This document shows positions 43,228 through 57,203 of a stretch of 64,000 nucleotides of DNA, one piece after another. The notes under the pieces are model-generated. The model saw only the letters and a program-made list of their open reading frames with translations, did not search any database and was not told where the DNA came from. Numbering within the stretch: the stretch's first letter is position 1; every line of letters starts with the position of its first letter. Made by a program: the position numbers and the translations under genes. The stretch covers positions 1 through 64,000 of the forward strand of contig NZ_BOOU01000044.1 in the NCBI RefSeq assembly GCF_016863395.1. Reading direction: 5' to 3'. This DNA is from Sphaerisporangium rufum (GTDB taxonomy: Bacteria > Actinomycetota > Actinomycetes > Streptosporangiales > Streptosporangiaceae).

Positions 43228-43247
43228 CGCGCCGGCCCGGCCGTCAC
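43224..43247 (+). terminator. Hairpin overlapping the stop of the membrane protein gene
   Basis: GTGACGCGCC (43224-43233) pairs with GGCCGTCAC (43239-43247) with one bulged C and a 5-base loop. The TGA stop lies inside the 5' arm. It is placed to end the two-gene transcript. The 217 bases after it carry the leader of the SnoaL-like gene and nothing else that I can see. Confidence 0.5.
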
Positions 43248-43464
43248 CGCCGCCGGCAGCCCGGTGCGTGATATCGAAGCCACCCGCGCGCGGACACGAC
43301 CTCCGGCAGCCGGGGCCCGGGCCCGTACCGCGGTGCGTGCTCCCCGCCTTGGCCGGCCGGCGTCCGGGCGCATCGCCGGCGATCGCCTTTTCCTTCCTCG
43401 GCATGTCGAGAACCCTCCATCGGCGACGACCAGTGGACGATCGACACCGAACCAGGGAGGCACC

Positions 43465-43845
43465 ATGTCCACTGCGGGCTCCGTCAACAAGCGGACCGTC
43501 GAGCGGTACATCGAGGGGTTCAACCGGTCCGACCACGAGCAGATCCTGGCGTGCCTGACCGACGACATCGAGTGGACCGTGTTCGGCCACTTCCGGATCA
43601 CCGGCAAGGAGGCCTACGACGCCAACATCGAAGGCCCCGACCCGGTCGGCGTTCCCCCGGAGGTCACGATCACCCGGATCGTCGAGGAGAACGACGTCGT
43701 CATGGCGGAGATGACCCTGCGCGCGCTCCAGAAGGACGGCACCGTGATGCGCGCCGCGATGGCAGAGGTGTTCGTGATGCGCGACGGCCTGATCCGCGAG
43801 CGCCGGGCGTACGTGGTGCCGCTGGCCGAGAACGACCACAAGTGA
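43465..43845 (+). CDS. SnoaL-like / NTF2-fold protein
   Basis: A 126-residue cone-fold protein: NKRTVERYIEGFNRSDHEQILACLTDDIEWTVFGHFRITGKEAYDANIE, then a beta-rich half VTITRIVEENDVVMAEMTLRALQKDGTVMRAAMAEVFVMRDGLIRERRAYVVPL. Members are small hydrolases, isomerases or unknown binding proteins, and no catalytic set is obvious. ATG 43465 follows GGGAGGCACC. It is a single gene that converges on the monooxygenase. Confidence 0.88.
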   Translation: MSTAGSVNKRTVERYIEGFNRSDHEQILACLTDDIEWTVFGHFRITGKEAYDANIEGPDPVGVPPEVTITRIVEENDVVMAEMTLRALQKDGTVMRAAMAEVFVMRDGLIRERRAYVVPLAENDHK

Positions 43846-43904
43846 CCGACCCGGGTACCTTGCGGGCGGACCGCCCCGCACCGCCGCCCCGGTCCAGCCG
43901 CCGC

Positions 43905-43962
43905 GAGCCGGCCCAGGGACGGGGGCTCGACGGTCCTTGCCTCGCCCGGTGCCGGCCGGCTC
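43905..43962. terminator. Inverted repeat between convergent genes
   Basis: GAGCCGGCC (43905-43913) pairs with GGCCGGCTC (43954-43962), 40 bases apart. A second, imperfect hairpin lies at 43861-43880 (TGCGGGCGG / CCGCCCCGCA). Both are between the stops at 43845 and 44004. Confidence 0.4.
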
Positions 43963-44003
43963 GCCCAAGGCCTACCCGAGGCCGCCGCACGCGATCATCG
44001 TCC

Positions 44004-45224
44004 CTATCGTGAGGTCAGGCCGGGCCCCGTGGCGCCGCGGCGATCGCCGGCGGCGGCGAGTTCGGTGACCAGGGCGGTGGACTTGCCGGTCAGGGCGCCG
44101 GCGACCAGGCGGTCCACGCCCGGCAGGGCCGACAGCCGCAGCGCCGCGCGGCGCACCCCGAGCCGCAGCGGGGTGTCGGGCAGGAACCAGTTCACCCCCG
44201 AGCGGGCCGCGCGCTGCTTGTCCGCCACCACCGGACGCCACAGCCGTTCGTAGTCGGCCAGCGCCGCCTCGACCGGGCCGCCGCGGGCCAGTCGGTCGGC
44301 CAGCACGTAGGCGCCGGCGACGGCGAGCGAGGCGCCCTGGCCGGCCAGCAGCGACACCGCCCCGCAGGCGTCCCCGGCCAGGGTGACCCGCCCGCTGCTC
44401 CAGGCCGGCGGCTCGACCTGGGCCACCTGGTCGTAGTACAGCCGCTCGCCCGGCGGGCAGGCCGCCAGCGCGCGGGGGACGACCCAGCCGAGCCCGGCGT
44501 AGGCGGCGAGCAGCGCCGCGCGCGGGTCGGCGGGCAGCGCCGGGTCGGCGGCGCGGTGCACGGCGAACGCCGCGACCCGCCCATCGCGCAGGCCGTAGAA
44601 GCCCATCTGACGGCCGGCGGTGTCGGTCAGCGAAAAGGTGCCGGCGACCTCGGCATGCACGGCGGCGTCGTCGAACACGAAGGCGGCGGTGTGGAAACCG
44701 AGATATCGCAGATGGCGCCGCTCATCGCCGAAGACCAGGGCGCGGACGGCCGAGTGGATCCCGTCCGCGCCCACCAGCAGGTCGGCCTCGACCTGCTCGC
44801 CGCCCTTCAGGGTGGCGCGCACGCCGCCGGCGTGCTGCTCGAGCGCGGTCACCGCCGCGCCGAAGCGCAGCTCGACCGTGTCCGGCAGGCGTTCGCGCAG
44901 GGCCAGCTCCAGGTCGGGCCGCATGATGCTGACCAGCCGGCCGCCCAGCGCGCCGGCGAACCGCCCGAAGTCCAGCCCGGCCCGCCGCCGTCCCGCCGCG
45001 TCGCGGTAGGCCAGCTCCTGTACCTGGTAGCCGAGCTCGTGCAGCCGCGGGAGCAGGCCGGTGGCGCGCGCGGCGTCGTATCCGGGGCCGAAAAAGTCGA
45101 TCATGTAGCCCTGGGGGCGGGGGCCCGGCGCCCGCTCGGCGACGGTCACCTGCCAGCCGATGGCGTCCAGCCGCTCGGCCAGGGCGAGCCCGGCGATGCC
45201 CGCCCCGCAGATCAGTGCCTTCAT
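44004..45224 (-). CDS. FAD-dependent monooxygenase
   Basis: A 406-residue flavoprotein monooxygenase of the PHBH-like group. The N-terminal dinucleotide fold is ALICGAGIAGLALAERLDAIGWQVTVAER. The DG motif appears as LLVGADGIHSAVRALVFG, and the FAD-ribityl motif as RVTLAGDACGAVSLLAGQGASLAVAGAYVLADRL (GD...P replaced by GDACG). ATG 45224 overlaps the TetR gene stop (ATGA), so it is coupled to its regulator. Such TetR-monooxygenase pairs often inactivate or tailor aromatic compounds such as rifamycins or tetracyclines; the substrate here is unknown. Confidence 0.93.
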   Translation of the reverse strand: MKALICGAGIAGLALAERLDAIGWQVTVAERAPGPRPQGYMIDFFGPGYDAARATGLLPRLHELGYQVQELAYRDAAGRRRAGLDFGRFAGALGGRLVSIMRPDLELALRERLPDTVELRFGAAVTALEQHAGGVRATLKGGEQVEADLLVGADGIHSAVRALVFGDERRHLRYLGFHTAAFVFDDAAVHAEVAGTFSLTDTAGRQMGFYGLRDGRVAAFAVHRAADPALPADPRAALLAAYAGLGWVVPRALAACPPGERLYYDQVAQVEPPAWSSGRVTLAGDACGAVSLLAGQGASLAVAGAYVLADRLARGGPVEAALADYERLWRPVVADKQRAARSGVNWFLPDTPLRLGVRRAALRLSALPGVDRLVAGALTGKSTALVTELAAAGDRRGATGPGLTSR

Positions 45225-45835
45225 CCTCGTCCACCTGCTCTCGAATCGGTCTGCGGCGCCGAGCCGGTCCTGCCGGCACCCTGGAGCATCGCGCGCAGCA
45301 CGGGCGCGACGTTCGCGGCGGTCAGGTCCGGGTCCAGTGCCCGGTGCAGCATCACGCCGTCGACGGCGGCGGTCAGCGTCGCGGCCGCCCGGTGCGGCGC
45401 GGCCACCCCGAACTCGGCGAGCCGGGCGGCGATCTCGGCGCGGGCGGCGCCGGTGACCTCGGCCAGGGCCGCGCGCAGGACGGGGTCGCGGGTGGCGGCC
45501 AGGTAGGTCTCGGTGAACAGCAGGGAGACCGGGTCGGTACCGCTGAAGCCGTCCAGGGCGGCCAGCAGCAGATCGACCAGCTCGCCGGGGCCGCGGGCCC
45601 GGCGCAGCGCCGGCCCGGCGTCGGCGGCCACCGCGCGGATCACGCCGAGCGCGGCCTCGCCGAGCAGGGCCTGCACTGAGCCGAAGTGGTAGTGCACCAG
45701 CCCGGCGGCGACCCCGGCCCGCTCGGCGGCCATCCGGGTGCTGACCGCCGTCCAGCCCCGCTCGGCGATGAGCTCGGCGGCGGCACGCAGCAGCCGCTGG
45801 CGCACCTGTCTTCCCCGCTCCGCCGTCGTCGCCAT
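45221..45835 (-). CDS. TetR family transcriptional regulator
   Basis: A 204-residue repressor. The helix-turn-helix is RQRLLRAAAELIAERGWTAVSTRMAAERAGVAAGLVHYHFGSVQALLGEAAL. The C-terminal ligand domain is helical ([52 protein letters not shown]). ATG 45835 has AGGAGAGCGG upstream. It overlaps the monooxygenase gene and probably represses both until a ligand binds. A large palindrome lies about 40 bases upstream. Confidence 0.95.
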   Translation of the reverse strand: MATTAERGRQVRQRLLRAAAELIAERGWTAVSTRMAAERAGVAAGLVHYHFGSVQALLGEAALGVIRAVAADAGPALRRARGPGELVDLLLAALDGFSGTDPVSLLFTETYLAATRDPVLRAALAEVTGAARAEIAARLAEFGVAAPHRAAATLTAAVDGVMLHRALDPDLTAANVAPVLRAMLQGAGRTGSAPQTDSRAGGRG

Positions 45836-45875
45836 CCGCTCTCCTGACCGGTCGGGATGTCTGCCGGGCAACCGA

Positions 45876-45906
45876 GTTGGGCGACCGCCTTGGTCGACTG
45901 CCCAAC
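45876..45906. promoter_or_regulatory. TetR operator candidate
   Basis: GTTGGGC (45876-45882) and GCCCAAC (45900-45906) form the outer arms. Inside, CGACC (45882-45886) pairs with GGTCG (45892-45896) over a 5-base centre. The nested symmetry in front of the TetR gene is typical of an operator that binds two dimers. It lies 40 bases upstream of TetR and about 215 bases before the carboxylase start, so it could influence both directions. Confidence 0.6.
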
Positions 45907-46121
45907 TACACGGTACACCCGGCCGGAGCGTGCCGGCGCCGGCAGGGCGGCTCGGTGGCGGCTCGGCGGCGGCTTGGCCGGTTTCCACAACTGAAGCCAC
46001 CAAGCGTGCGCTGGCGCCGACATGGCGTCGCGGTCTTAGAGGCGAAAGGGTGGACAATGCCGTGGGGGCGACCATGTCCCGCGCGCGCAGAGGTCGGTCC
46101 ATCGGAAAGGGGCTTGGTCGG

Positions 46122-51593
<5,472 letters not shown>

Positions 51594-51610
51594 GCCCGCC
51601 CGGGGCGGTG

Positions 51611-52351
51611 CTAGGCGGCCCGGCGGTGGCCGGCGGGCAGGGAGAGCAGCAGGTCGGCCAGCGGCAGGCGGGTGCGGGGGGCGCGCTCGCGTTCGGCGAG
51701 CGGCGCGGGCAGGTCGGCGCGGGGGTCGTGCCGGCCGACGGCGAGGATCACCAGCGGGGCCAGCGTGTCCGGCAGGCCGAGGACGCGGCGGGTGGCGGCG
51801 GCGTCGAATCCGCCCATCTGGTGCACGCTCAGCCCGTCGTGCCCGGCCTGCAGGGTGAGGGCGGCGACCGCCTGACCGGCGTCGTAGTGCGCCCAGGGCA
51901 GCGACCTGCCCTGGGCGTCGGTGGTGCGCGCGGCGACCAGCACCAGCGCGCCGGCGGTGTGCGCCCAGGACCGGTTGCCCGGGGCCAGCGCGGCGAGCAG
52001 CTCGGCGAAGGCCGGTTCGCCGCGGCGGGCGACGGCGAAGCGCCAGGGCTGGCTGTTGACGGCCGAGGGCGCCCAGCGGGCGGCCTCCAGCAGCGCCAGC
52101 AGGGCGTGGTCGTCCAGCTCGTGCGCCGGGTCGAAGCCGCGCGGGCTCCAGCGGCCGGCCAGCAGCGGGTGCACCGGGACGGCGGTGTCGGCGGCCTTGG
52201 CGTGCGGGGCCGGGGCCGCAGGACCGGCCAGGCCGCCGGCGGCGGTGCCGGCCGGGGCGGTGCCGGCGGCCGCGGTGTCGCCGAGAGGGCCGCGCCTGGT
52301 GCGGGGCGTGCCGGTGGTGGGGTGCGTGGTGTCGGTGCGCTGGGCGGTCAT
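51611..52351 (-). CDS. Nitroreductase family protein
   Basis: A 246-residue FMN-dependent nitroreductase-like oxidoreductase. The core begins at about 58: PLLAGRWSPRGFDPAHELDDHALLALLEAARWAPSAVNSQPWRFAVARRG, with the FMN-binding R/S/W-x-PS-N-QPW pattern. Later come AGHDGLSVHQMGGFD and VILAVGRHD. The first 50 residues are Thr/Ala/Gly-rich and look disordered, so a start further in is possible. It lies 48 bases after the pirin gene on the same strand, and the two are probably cotranscribed and controlled by the divergent MarR gene. Confidence 0.9.
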   Translation of the reverse strand: MTAQRTDTTHPTTGTPRTRRGPLGDTAAAGTAPAGTAAGGLAGPAAPAPHAKAADTAVPVHPLLAGRWSPRGFDPAHELDDHALLALLEAARWAPSAVNSQPWRFAVARRGEPAFAELLAALAPGNRSWAHTAGALVLVAARTTDAQGRSLPWAHYDAGQAVAALTLQAGHDGLSVHQMGGFDAAATRRVLGLPDTLAPLVILAVGRHDPRADLPAPLAERERAPRTRLPLADLLLSLPAGHRRAA

Positions 52352-52399
52352 GGCGGATCCCCGGGTCGCGGGTGGGCGGGTGAAAGGCGGGCGAGGCGG

Positions 52400-53170
52400 T
52401 CAGGCGGCCAGGGTGGCGTGCATCTCCCAGACCAGGATCTCGGCGGGCTCGGTGGCGGTGACCCGCTGGCCGCCGGTGGCGGTGAAGCGCACCGCGTCCC
52501 CGGTGGCGAGCGGCCCGGCGCCTTCCAGCTCGACCGCGCCCCGCGCCACGAACAGGTGCAGGAAGGGCGCTTCGGGCAGCTGCACGCCGCGGCCGGGCTC
52601 CAGCCGGGCGGCGTGCAGCGCGGCGTAGCGGTTGCGGATCCGGATGGCGGCCTCGCCGGCGTGGGCCGGCATGCCGGAGGCCACGGGGACCAGCCCGCCG
52701 GACAGCAGCTCGCCGTCGATCTCCAGCTGCTCGTAGCCGGGAGTGACGCCGCTCTCGTCCGGAACCACCCACATTTGGACAAAATGCACCGGGTCGCGGT
52801 GGGCGTCGCCGCCATCCAGCCGCCAGGAGTCGTTCTTCTCCGAGTGCAGGATGCCGGTGCCGGCGCTCATCCGCTGGGCCAGGCCCGGGTAGATCACGCC
52901 GTTGTGCCCGGTGGAGTCCTGGTGGACCAGCGAGCCGCGCAGCACCCAGGTGACGATCTCCATGTCCCGGTGCGGGTGGGTGTCGAACCCGTCGCCGGCC
53001 GCCACGACGTCGTCATTGTTCACCAGCAGCAGGCCGTGGTGGGTGTTGGCCGGGTCGTGGTGGTGGCCGAAGGAGAAGGAGTGCTTGCTGTCCAGCCAGG
53101 CGATGCGGGTGGCGAAGCGGTCGGCGGCGCGGCGGACGTCCACCCGGGGAGCCGGGGCGGTTCGGATCAT
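52400..53170 (-). CDS. Pirin family protein
   Basis: A 256-residue bicupin of the pirin family. The metal site is visible in GDGFDTHPHRDMEIVTWVLRGSLVHQDSTGHNG (His, His, His, Glu). Other marks are FGHHHDPANTHHGLLLVNNDDVV and GTGILHSEKNDS. Pirins can act as quercetinases or redox-linked regulators. ATG 53170 is preferred over ATG 53176: AGGAG lies eight bases before the former but only two before the latter. It is divergent from a MarR gene with two matching operator sites between them, and followed by a nitroreductase. Confidence 0.94.
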   Translation of the reverse strand: MIRTAPAPRVDVRRAADRFATRIAWLDSKHSFSFGHHHDPANTHHGLLLVNNDDVVAAGDGFDTHPHRDMEIVTWVLRGSLVHQDSTGHNGVIYPGLAQRMSAGTGILHSEKNDSWRLDGGDAHRDPVHFVQMWVVPDESGVTPGYEQLEIDGELLSGGLVPVASGMPAHAGEAAIRIRNRYAALHAARLEPGRGVQLPEAPFLHLFVARGAVELEGAGPLATGDAVRFTATGGQRVTATEPAEILVWEMHATLAA

Positions 53171-53190
53171 GATCATCGCTCCTCGTTCAC

Positions 53191-53257
53191 ATGATGTGTC
53201 ATGTACCGCGTGAAAGGCGGGCGGCCGGCCGTTTATTCCATCTCCATGACACATCAT
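53191..53257. promoter_or_regulatory. Pair of inverted 12-bp MarR sites
   Basis: ATGATGTGTCAT (53191-53202) and its exact reverse complement ATGACACATCAT (53246-53257) flank the divergent promoter region, 43 bases apart. Each is itself partly symmetric. One lies 21 bases before the pirin start and the other 22 bases before the MarR start, so one repressor could close both promoters. Confidence 0.7.
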
Positions 53258-53278
53258 CTATGGAGGTAGGATGGCGCC

Positions 53279-53809
53279 ATGACCGAGCCCCGATGGCTGG
53301 CGGCCGACGAGCAGCGCGCCTGGCGTGCCTTCCTGCTGATGCACTCCCGGCTGGCCGCGCGGCTCAACCGGCAACTACAGGCCGCCTGCGGCCTGTCGCT
53401 GGCCGACTACGAGGTGCTGGTCCACCTGTCGGAGGCCGCCGGCGGCCGGGCGCGCCCGCACGAGCTGCAGCGCGCGCTGGATTGGGAGCAGAGCCGGCTG
53501 TCCCACCAGCTCGCCCGGATGCGGCAGCGCGGCCTGGTGACCCGCGAGCGCTGTGGCGAGGACCGGCGCGGGGCGCACGTGCTGCTCACCGACGCCGGAC
53601 GCCAGGCGATCACCACCGCCGCCCCCGGCCACGTCGAGACGGTGCGCCGGCTGTTCTTCGACCCGCTCACCGAAGACCAGGTCGCCGCGCTGCACACCCT
53701 GGCCGGCCAGGTGCTCGCCCGGCTGGACGACGACGGCGCCCCGGGCGACCCTGAGGCCCCCCGCGACGAGGCCCCCCGCGACGCCGGCGGGTCCGGGCGG
53801 CGCCCGTGA
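53279..53809 (+). CDS. MarR family transcriptional regulator
   Basis: A 176-residue MarR repressor. It has LMHSRLAARLNRQLQAACGLSLADYEVLVHLSEAAGGRARPHELQRALDWEQSRLSHQLARMRQRGLVTRERCGEDRRGAHVLLTDAGRQAI, the full winged helix. The C-terminal 25 residues are an Asp/Arg/Pro-rich tail. A lone Cys in the wing (RERCGED) could be a redox switch, which would suit quinone-related neighbours. ATG 53279 follows TGGAGGTAGG. It is divergent from pirin-nitroreductase and followed by the WrbA gene. Confidence 0.93.
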   Translation: MTEPRWLAADEQRAWRAFLLMHSRLAARLNRQLQAACGLSLADYEVLVHLSEAAGGRARPHELQRALDWEQSRLSHQLARMRQRGLVTRERCGEDRRGAHVLLTDAGRQAITTAAPGHVETVRRLFFDPLTEDQVAALHTLAGQVLARLDDDGAPGDPEAPRDEAPRDAGGSGRRP

Positions 53810-53984
53810 CGGGGACGGCGAGCAGGCCGGCCGGGATGGCGGCGATGGGCGGGCGTGTTCCGGGCGGGCCTGCCGGCACCGGTGGCCGGGCGGCGCCGGG
53901 GGTTTACCCCTTCGCCCAGCGAGTACATGCCGGTGGACATAAATCACGACAGAACCCCCAATCGGGGGGCTGGGAGCCGTCCGC

Positions 53985-54596
53985 ATGAGCAACGTCAAGC
54001 TGGCCATCATCTACTACTCCTCCACCGGCACCGTGCACGCGATGGCCGAGCGGCTGGCCCAGACCGGCGAGAAGGCCGGCGCGCAGGTGCGCGTGCGCCG
54101 GGTCGCCGAGCTGGCCCCCGCCGAGGCCATCGAAGCCAACGAGGACTGGCGCCGGCACGCCGAACAGACCAAGGACATCCCGGTCGCCACCCCCGACGAC
54201 CTGGTGTGGGCCGACGCGGTGCTGTTCGGCACCCCCACCCGGTACGGCAACGTCGCCAGCCAGCTCAAGCAGTACCTCGACACCCTGGGCCCGCAGTGGC
54301 AGCAGGGCCTGCTCGCCGACAAGGTCTACGCCGGCTTCACCGCCACCATGACCGCGCACGGCGGCCAGGAGTCCACCCTGCTGGCGCTGTACAACACCGT
54401 CCACCACTTCGGTGGCATCCTGGTCGCCCCCGGCTACACCGATCCGCTCAAGTTCGCCGACGGCAACCCCTACGGCGTCTCGCATGTCACCGGCGGCTCC
54501 AACTCCGATCCGCTGACCGAGGTGCAGTTCGCGGCCCTGGACCACCTGGCCGGCCGGGTGGTCCACGTCGCCGGCCGGCTGGCCGGCGACCGCTGA
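53985..54596 (+). CDS. wrbA: WrbA-type NAD(P)H:quinone oxidoreductase
   Basis: A 203-residue flavodoxin-fold quinone reductase. The FMN phosphate loop is IIYYSSTGTVHAMAERLA near residue 9. Further marks are FGTPTRYGNVASQLKQYLDTLGPQW, AGFTATMTAHGGQESTLL and the WrbA C-terminal HVTGGSNSDPLTEVQFAALDHLAGRV. It catalyses two-electron reduction of quinones. It lies 175 bases after the MarR gene; with nitroreductase and pirin it forms a likely quinone/electrophile defence group. A hairpin follows its stop. Confidence 0.95.
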   Translation: MSNVKLAIIYYSSTGTVHAMAERLAQTGEKAGAQVRVRRVAELAPAEAIEANEDWRRHAEQTKDIPVATPDDLVWADAVLFGTPTRYGNVASQLKQYLDTLGPQWQQGLLADKVYAGFTATMTAHGGQESTLLALYNTVHHFGGILVAPGYTDPLKFADGNPYGVSHVTGGSNSDPLTEVQFAALDHLAGRVVHVAGRLAGDR

Positions 54597-54607
54597 ACCG
54601 CCCGTCT

Positions 54608-54632
54608 GCCGCCCGCCTGCTCGCCGGGCGGC
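54608..54632. terminator. Hairpin between convergent genes
   Basis: GCCGCCCG (54608-54615) pairs perfectly with CGGGCGGC (54625-54632) over a 9-base loop, in the 43-base gap between the WrbA stop and the stop of the leftward secreted-protein gene. It is well placed as a bidirectional terminator. Confidence 0.65.
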
Positions 54633-54639
54633 CGTGCGC

Positions 54640-56820
54640 TCACCGGCGCGCGCACCGGCCCGGCCGGTGTACCGCGCACCCGCCGCCGGGCGGTTGCGGC
54701 ACCGGCCCGGGGACCACGGCCGCCGAGGCGGCCGACCGCGGGCCGGCGCCGGAGTCGTTCAGCGCGGTGACGGTGAAGGTGTAGGGCACACCCGCGTCCA
54801 GGCCGGTCACCGTGACGCCGGTGAGGTCCCCGGAAAGATGCCAGGGGCGCTGCATGACGCCCAGCCGGAACGGCGTCACCACGTACCCGGTGACCGGGCC
54901 GGCCGGCGCGACCCAGGTCAGGGTGGCGGCACGCTCGGCCGCGACGGCCGAGACGGCCCGCGGCGCGCCCGGCGGCGCCACCGCCTGGTAGGTGTAGGCG
55001 GCCGAACCGGCGGCGCCCAGGGTGACCACGGTGATCTGCACCGGGCCGGCCGCGCCGGGCGGCATCGCCGCGATGACCACCTGGCCGGAGGCGTCCTGGG
55101 TGAAGCAGCCGGCCGCCGGCCCGGCCGGGCAACGCGGCAGCGCCACCGCGGTGCCGGCCTGTTGCTGCTCGGGGGTGCCGACGCGCACCACGGTGGCCCC
55201 GGCCAGCCCGCTGCCGGCGATGACCACCTGCCCGCCGCCGGCCGGCGGGCCGGCGGCCGGGGTGGCCGACAGCCCGGAGGGCGGCGCCGGCGGCACGCCC
55301 AGCGGGGTGAGGGTGGCCACGGCCGGGACGGCGTCATCGGAGTAGGCGACGACCACCGACCCGGTGCGGATGTCGTCAGGGGTCACCGCCAGCGCGCCGG
55401 CCCGGCCGCGGCCGGCGGTCACCGTGGCGCTGACGGTGAGCGGCGGCAACGGCCGCCCGGCGGGGAACGGGGTCTGGGCGTTGGTACAGCTGATCCGGCC
55501 CGCGGCGGGGGGCCGGCACTCCCACCCCTCGCCGGCGGCGGCGATGGGCACCACCCCGGCGGGCGGCGTCTCCACCACGGTGACCGGCCGGGTCTCGCTC
55601 ACCCCGGCGGCGACCGAGGGGCGCACCAGGTAGGTGACGGGGGCGCCGGGCGCCAGGGTCGCCGGGGCGTAGGCGGTCTGTGCCACGCCCAGGACCGGTA
55701 CGTCGGTGAAGCCGGTGACGGTGACGTCGTCGATCTCGTGCACGTCGGTTGCGGCGCCGGTACTGGCCACCCAGCCGAAGGCGAGCTGCCGCGGGGTGCC
55801 CTCGGCGGTGAGCCACCCCGGCGGATAGAGCCCGGCGGGCACGGTGGGCAACGGGCCGCCCACCGTGTACTGCACGCCGCCCAGGTCGGTGAACACCACC
55901 GAGAACGACCGGGCCGGCACCACCGCTCCGGTGCCGGAAGTGTGCGCCGTACCGGTGGGGTTGATCAGCACCTGCACCGGGACCCGCGAGTCGGCCCGGG
56001 TGGGGCCTTCCAGGTTGAGCGGCGGCGACTCCAGGTTGACCGCCGAACTCGCCAGCCCGCAGTATCCGGTGGTGCCGTCACCGGGGCCGCGCACGACCAC
56101 CTGCCCCGGCATGCGCCGGCCGATGAACGGCGGGTCGGCGCAGTCGCGTCCCTGCGGCCAGGAGGCGCTGAAGCTCCCGTAGACGTCCAGGCCGACGCCC
56201 AGGTAGGCATGCGACAAGCCCGGTAGGTCTACCGGGCCGGCAGGCGGGTGGCCGGCCTGAGCCATCGAGTAGCCCAAGCCGCCGCCGGACTGGCCGAGCG
56301 TGCCGGGCGGGCGGGGGTCGGCGGGGTCCACCGCGGCCAGCACGAAGGCGATGCCGTCGGCCCCGGTCCCACCGTACTGGTAGGTGTTGAACCGGACGTC
56401 CAGGCCTTGGGGGGCCGGCACGCTGGTGGCGGCGAAGACCCCGCCGGTGAGGTAGTCGCCGGTGCCGGTGAGCCGCAGCGCGCCCGCGCCGGGCGGGTCG
56501 GCGGCGTCGGCACAGCTGTGCAGGCCCGGTCCAGCGCCGCCGGTGGCCGTCAGGCAGGCGGCGTTGGTGGTCGCGGGCCCGGACGGCAGGGCGGGCAGCA
56601 CGACGGGGTAGGCCGGGTCGGGGACGTTGCCGTGGAAGCCCTGCGCGAACAGCACGTTCCCCTGGGCGAGGGCCGCCGGCGGGGCGATCAGCTGCAGGGC
56701 CGCCGCCGCGGCCGTCACGGCGGCCGTCACCACGGCCACCGCCGGCGCGGCCACCGAGCCGGCCGCGTGCCGGCGGCGGTGCCACGGCCACCGCACCGTT
56801 GTCGTCCGCTCACCGCTCAT
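54640..56820 (-). CDS. Secreted lectin-like protein with DUF11, IPT/TIG and FN3 domains
   Basis: A 726-residue exported protein. A basic N-terminus and hydrophobic stretch (about 20-52, ending PPAALAQ) form a signal peptide. Residues about 55-370 resemble a bacterial L-type lectin: FNTYQYGGTGADGIAFVLAAVDP, GGGLGYSMA, LGVGLDVYGSFS, then FSVVFTDLGGVQYTV. Next come a DUF11-like beta domain (about 380-490), an IPT/TIG domain (about 505-600, GQVVIAGSGLAGATVVRVG) and an FN3 domain (about 605-700, TYTV-type GVPYTFTVTALNDSG). The end, rich in Pro and Arg, has no LPXTG or membrane anchor. ATG 56820 follows GGAAAGG. It probably binds glycans outside the cell. Confidence 0.83.
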   Translation of the reverse strand: MSGERTTTVRWPWHRRRHAAGSVAAPAVAVVTAAVTAAAAALQLIAPPAALAQGNVLFAQGFHGNVPDPAYPVVLPALPSGPATTNAACLTATGGAGPGLHSCADAADPPGAGALRLTGTGDYLTGGVFAATSVPAPQGLDVRFNTYQYGGTGADGIAFVLAAVDPADPRPPGTLGQSGGGLGYSMAQAGHPPAGPVDLPGLSHAYLGVGLDVYGSFSASWPQGRDCADPPFIGRRMPGQVVVRGPGDGTTGYCGLASSAVNLESPPLNLEGPTRADSRVPVQVLINPTGTAHTSGTGAVVPARSFSVVFTDLGGVQYTVGGPLPTVPAGLYPPGWLTAEGTPRQLAFGWVASTGAATDVHEIDDVTVTGFTDVPVLGVAQTAYAPATLAPGAPVTYLVRPSVAAGVSETRPVTVVETPPAGVVPIAAAGEGWECRPPAAGRISCTNAQTPFPAGRPLPPLTVSATVTAGRGRAGALAVTPDDIRTGSVVVAYSDDAVPAVATLTPLGVPPAPPSGLSATPAAGPPAGGGQVVIAGSGLAGATVVRVGTPEQQQAGTAVALPRCPAGPAAGCFTQDASGQVVIAAMPPGAAGPVQITVVTLGAAGSAAYTYQAVAPPGAPRAVSAVAAERAATLTWVAPAGPVTGYVVTPFRLGVMQRPWHLSGDLTGVTVTGLDAGVPYTFTVTALNDSGAGPRSAASAAVVPGPVPQPPGGGCAVHRPGRCARR

Positions 56821-57203
56821 GTCCGCGCCTTTCCCTCACGCCTGCCCCGGGTCGACGGGGAACCGGCGGGCATGCCGGGAATCGGGACCGAGTCCGGGCG
56901 TGCGCCGCATGCGTCGATGATCGGCGTATGACCGGGGACGCCCCGGGACGACCGGGCCGTGCCTTACCGAAACCTGGCCGTACCGGGAACCGCTCCGGCC
57001 GCGCGGACGGCGCGAAGGTGTCCGGCCCGTCAGCCCCTGTCAGCCTCGTCAGGCCGGTCCGGCCTGGTCGATCGGATCCGCCCGGCCGGGCGCGCCGCCG
57101 GGTCTTGTGGTACTGGCCGGCCCGGGCGCCTATGGTGCCCGGCCGGCCCGCCGGAACGGGCCGGGCGGGGCGCCGGGGAGCGGCCCGGCGGGTGCGGGGC
57201 GGG
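56821..57203. other. 383-base gene-free stretch
   Basis: Between two leftward genes. It should hold the end of the serine hydrolase transcript and the promoter of the lectin-like gene. It is rich in short CCGG-type repeats that can pair in many ways, but I see no single convincing hairpin, operator or small gene. Confidence 0.5.
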
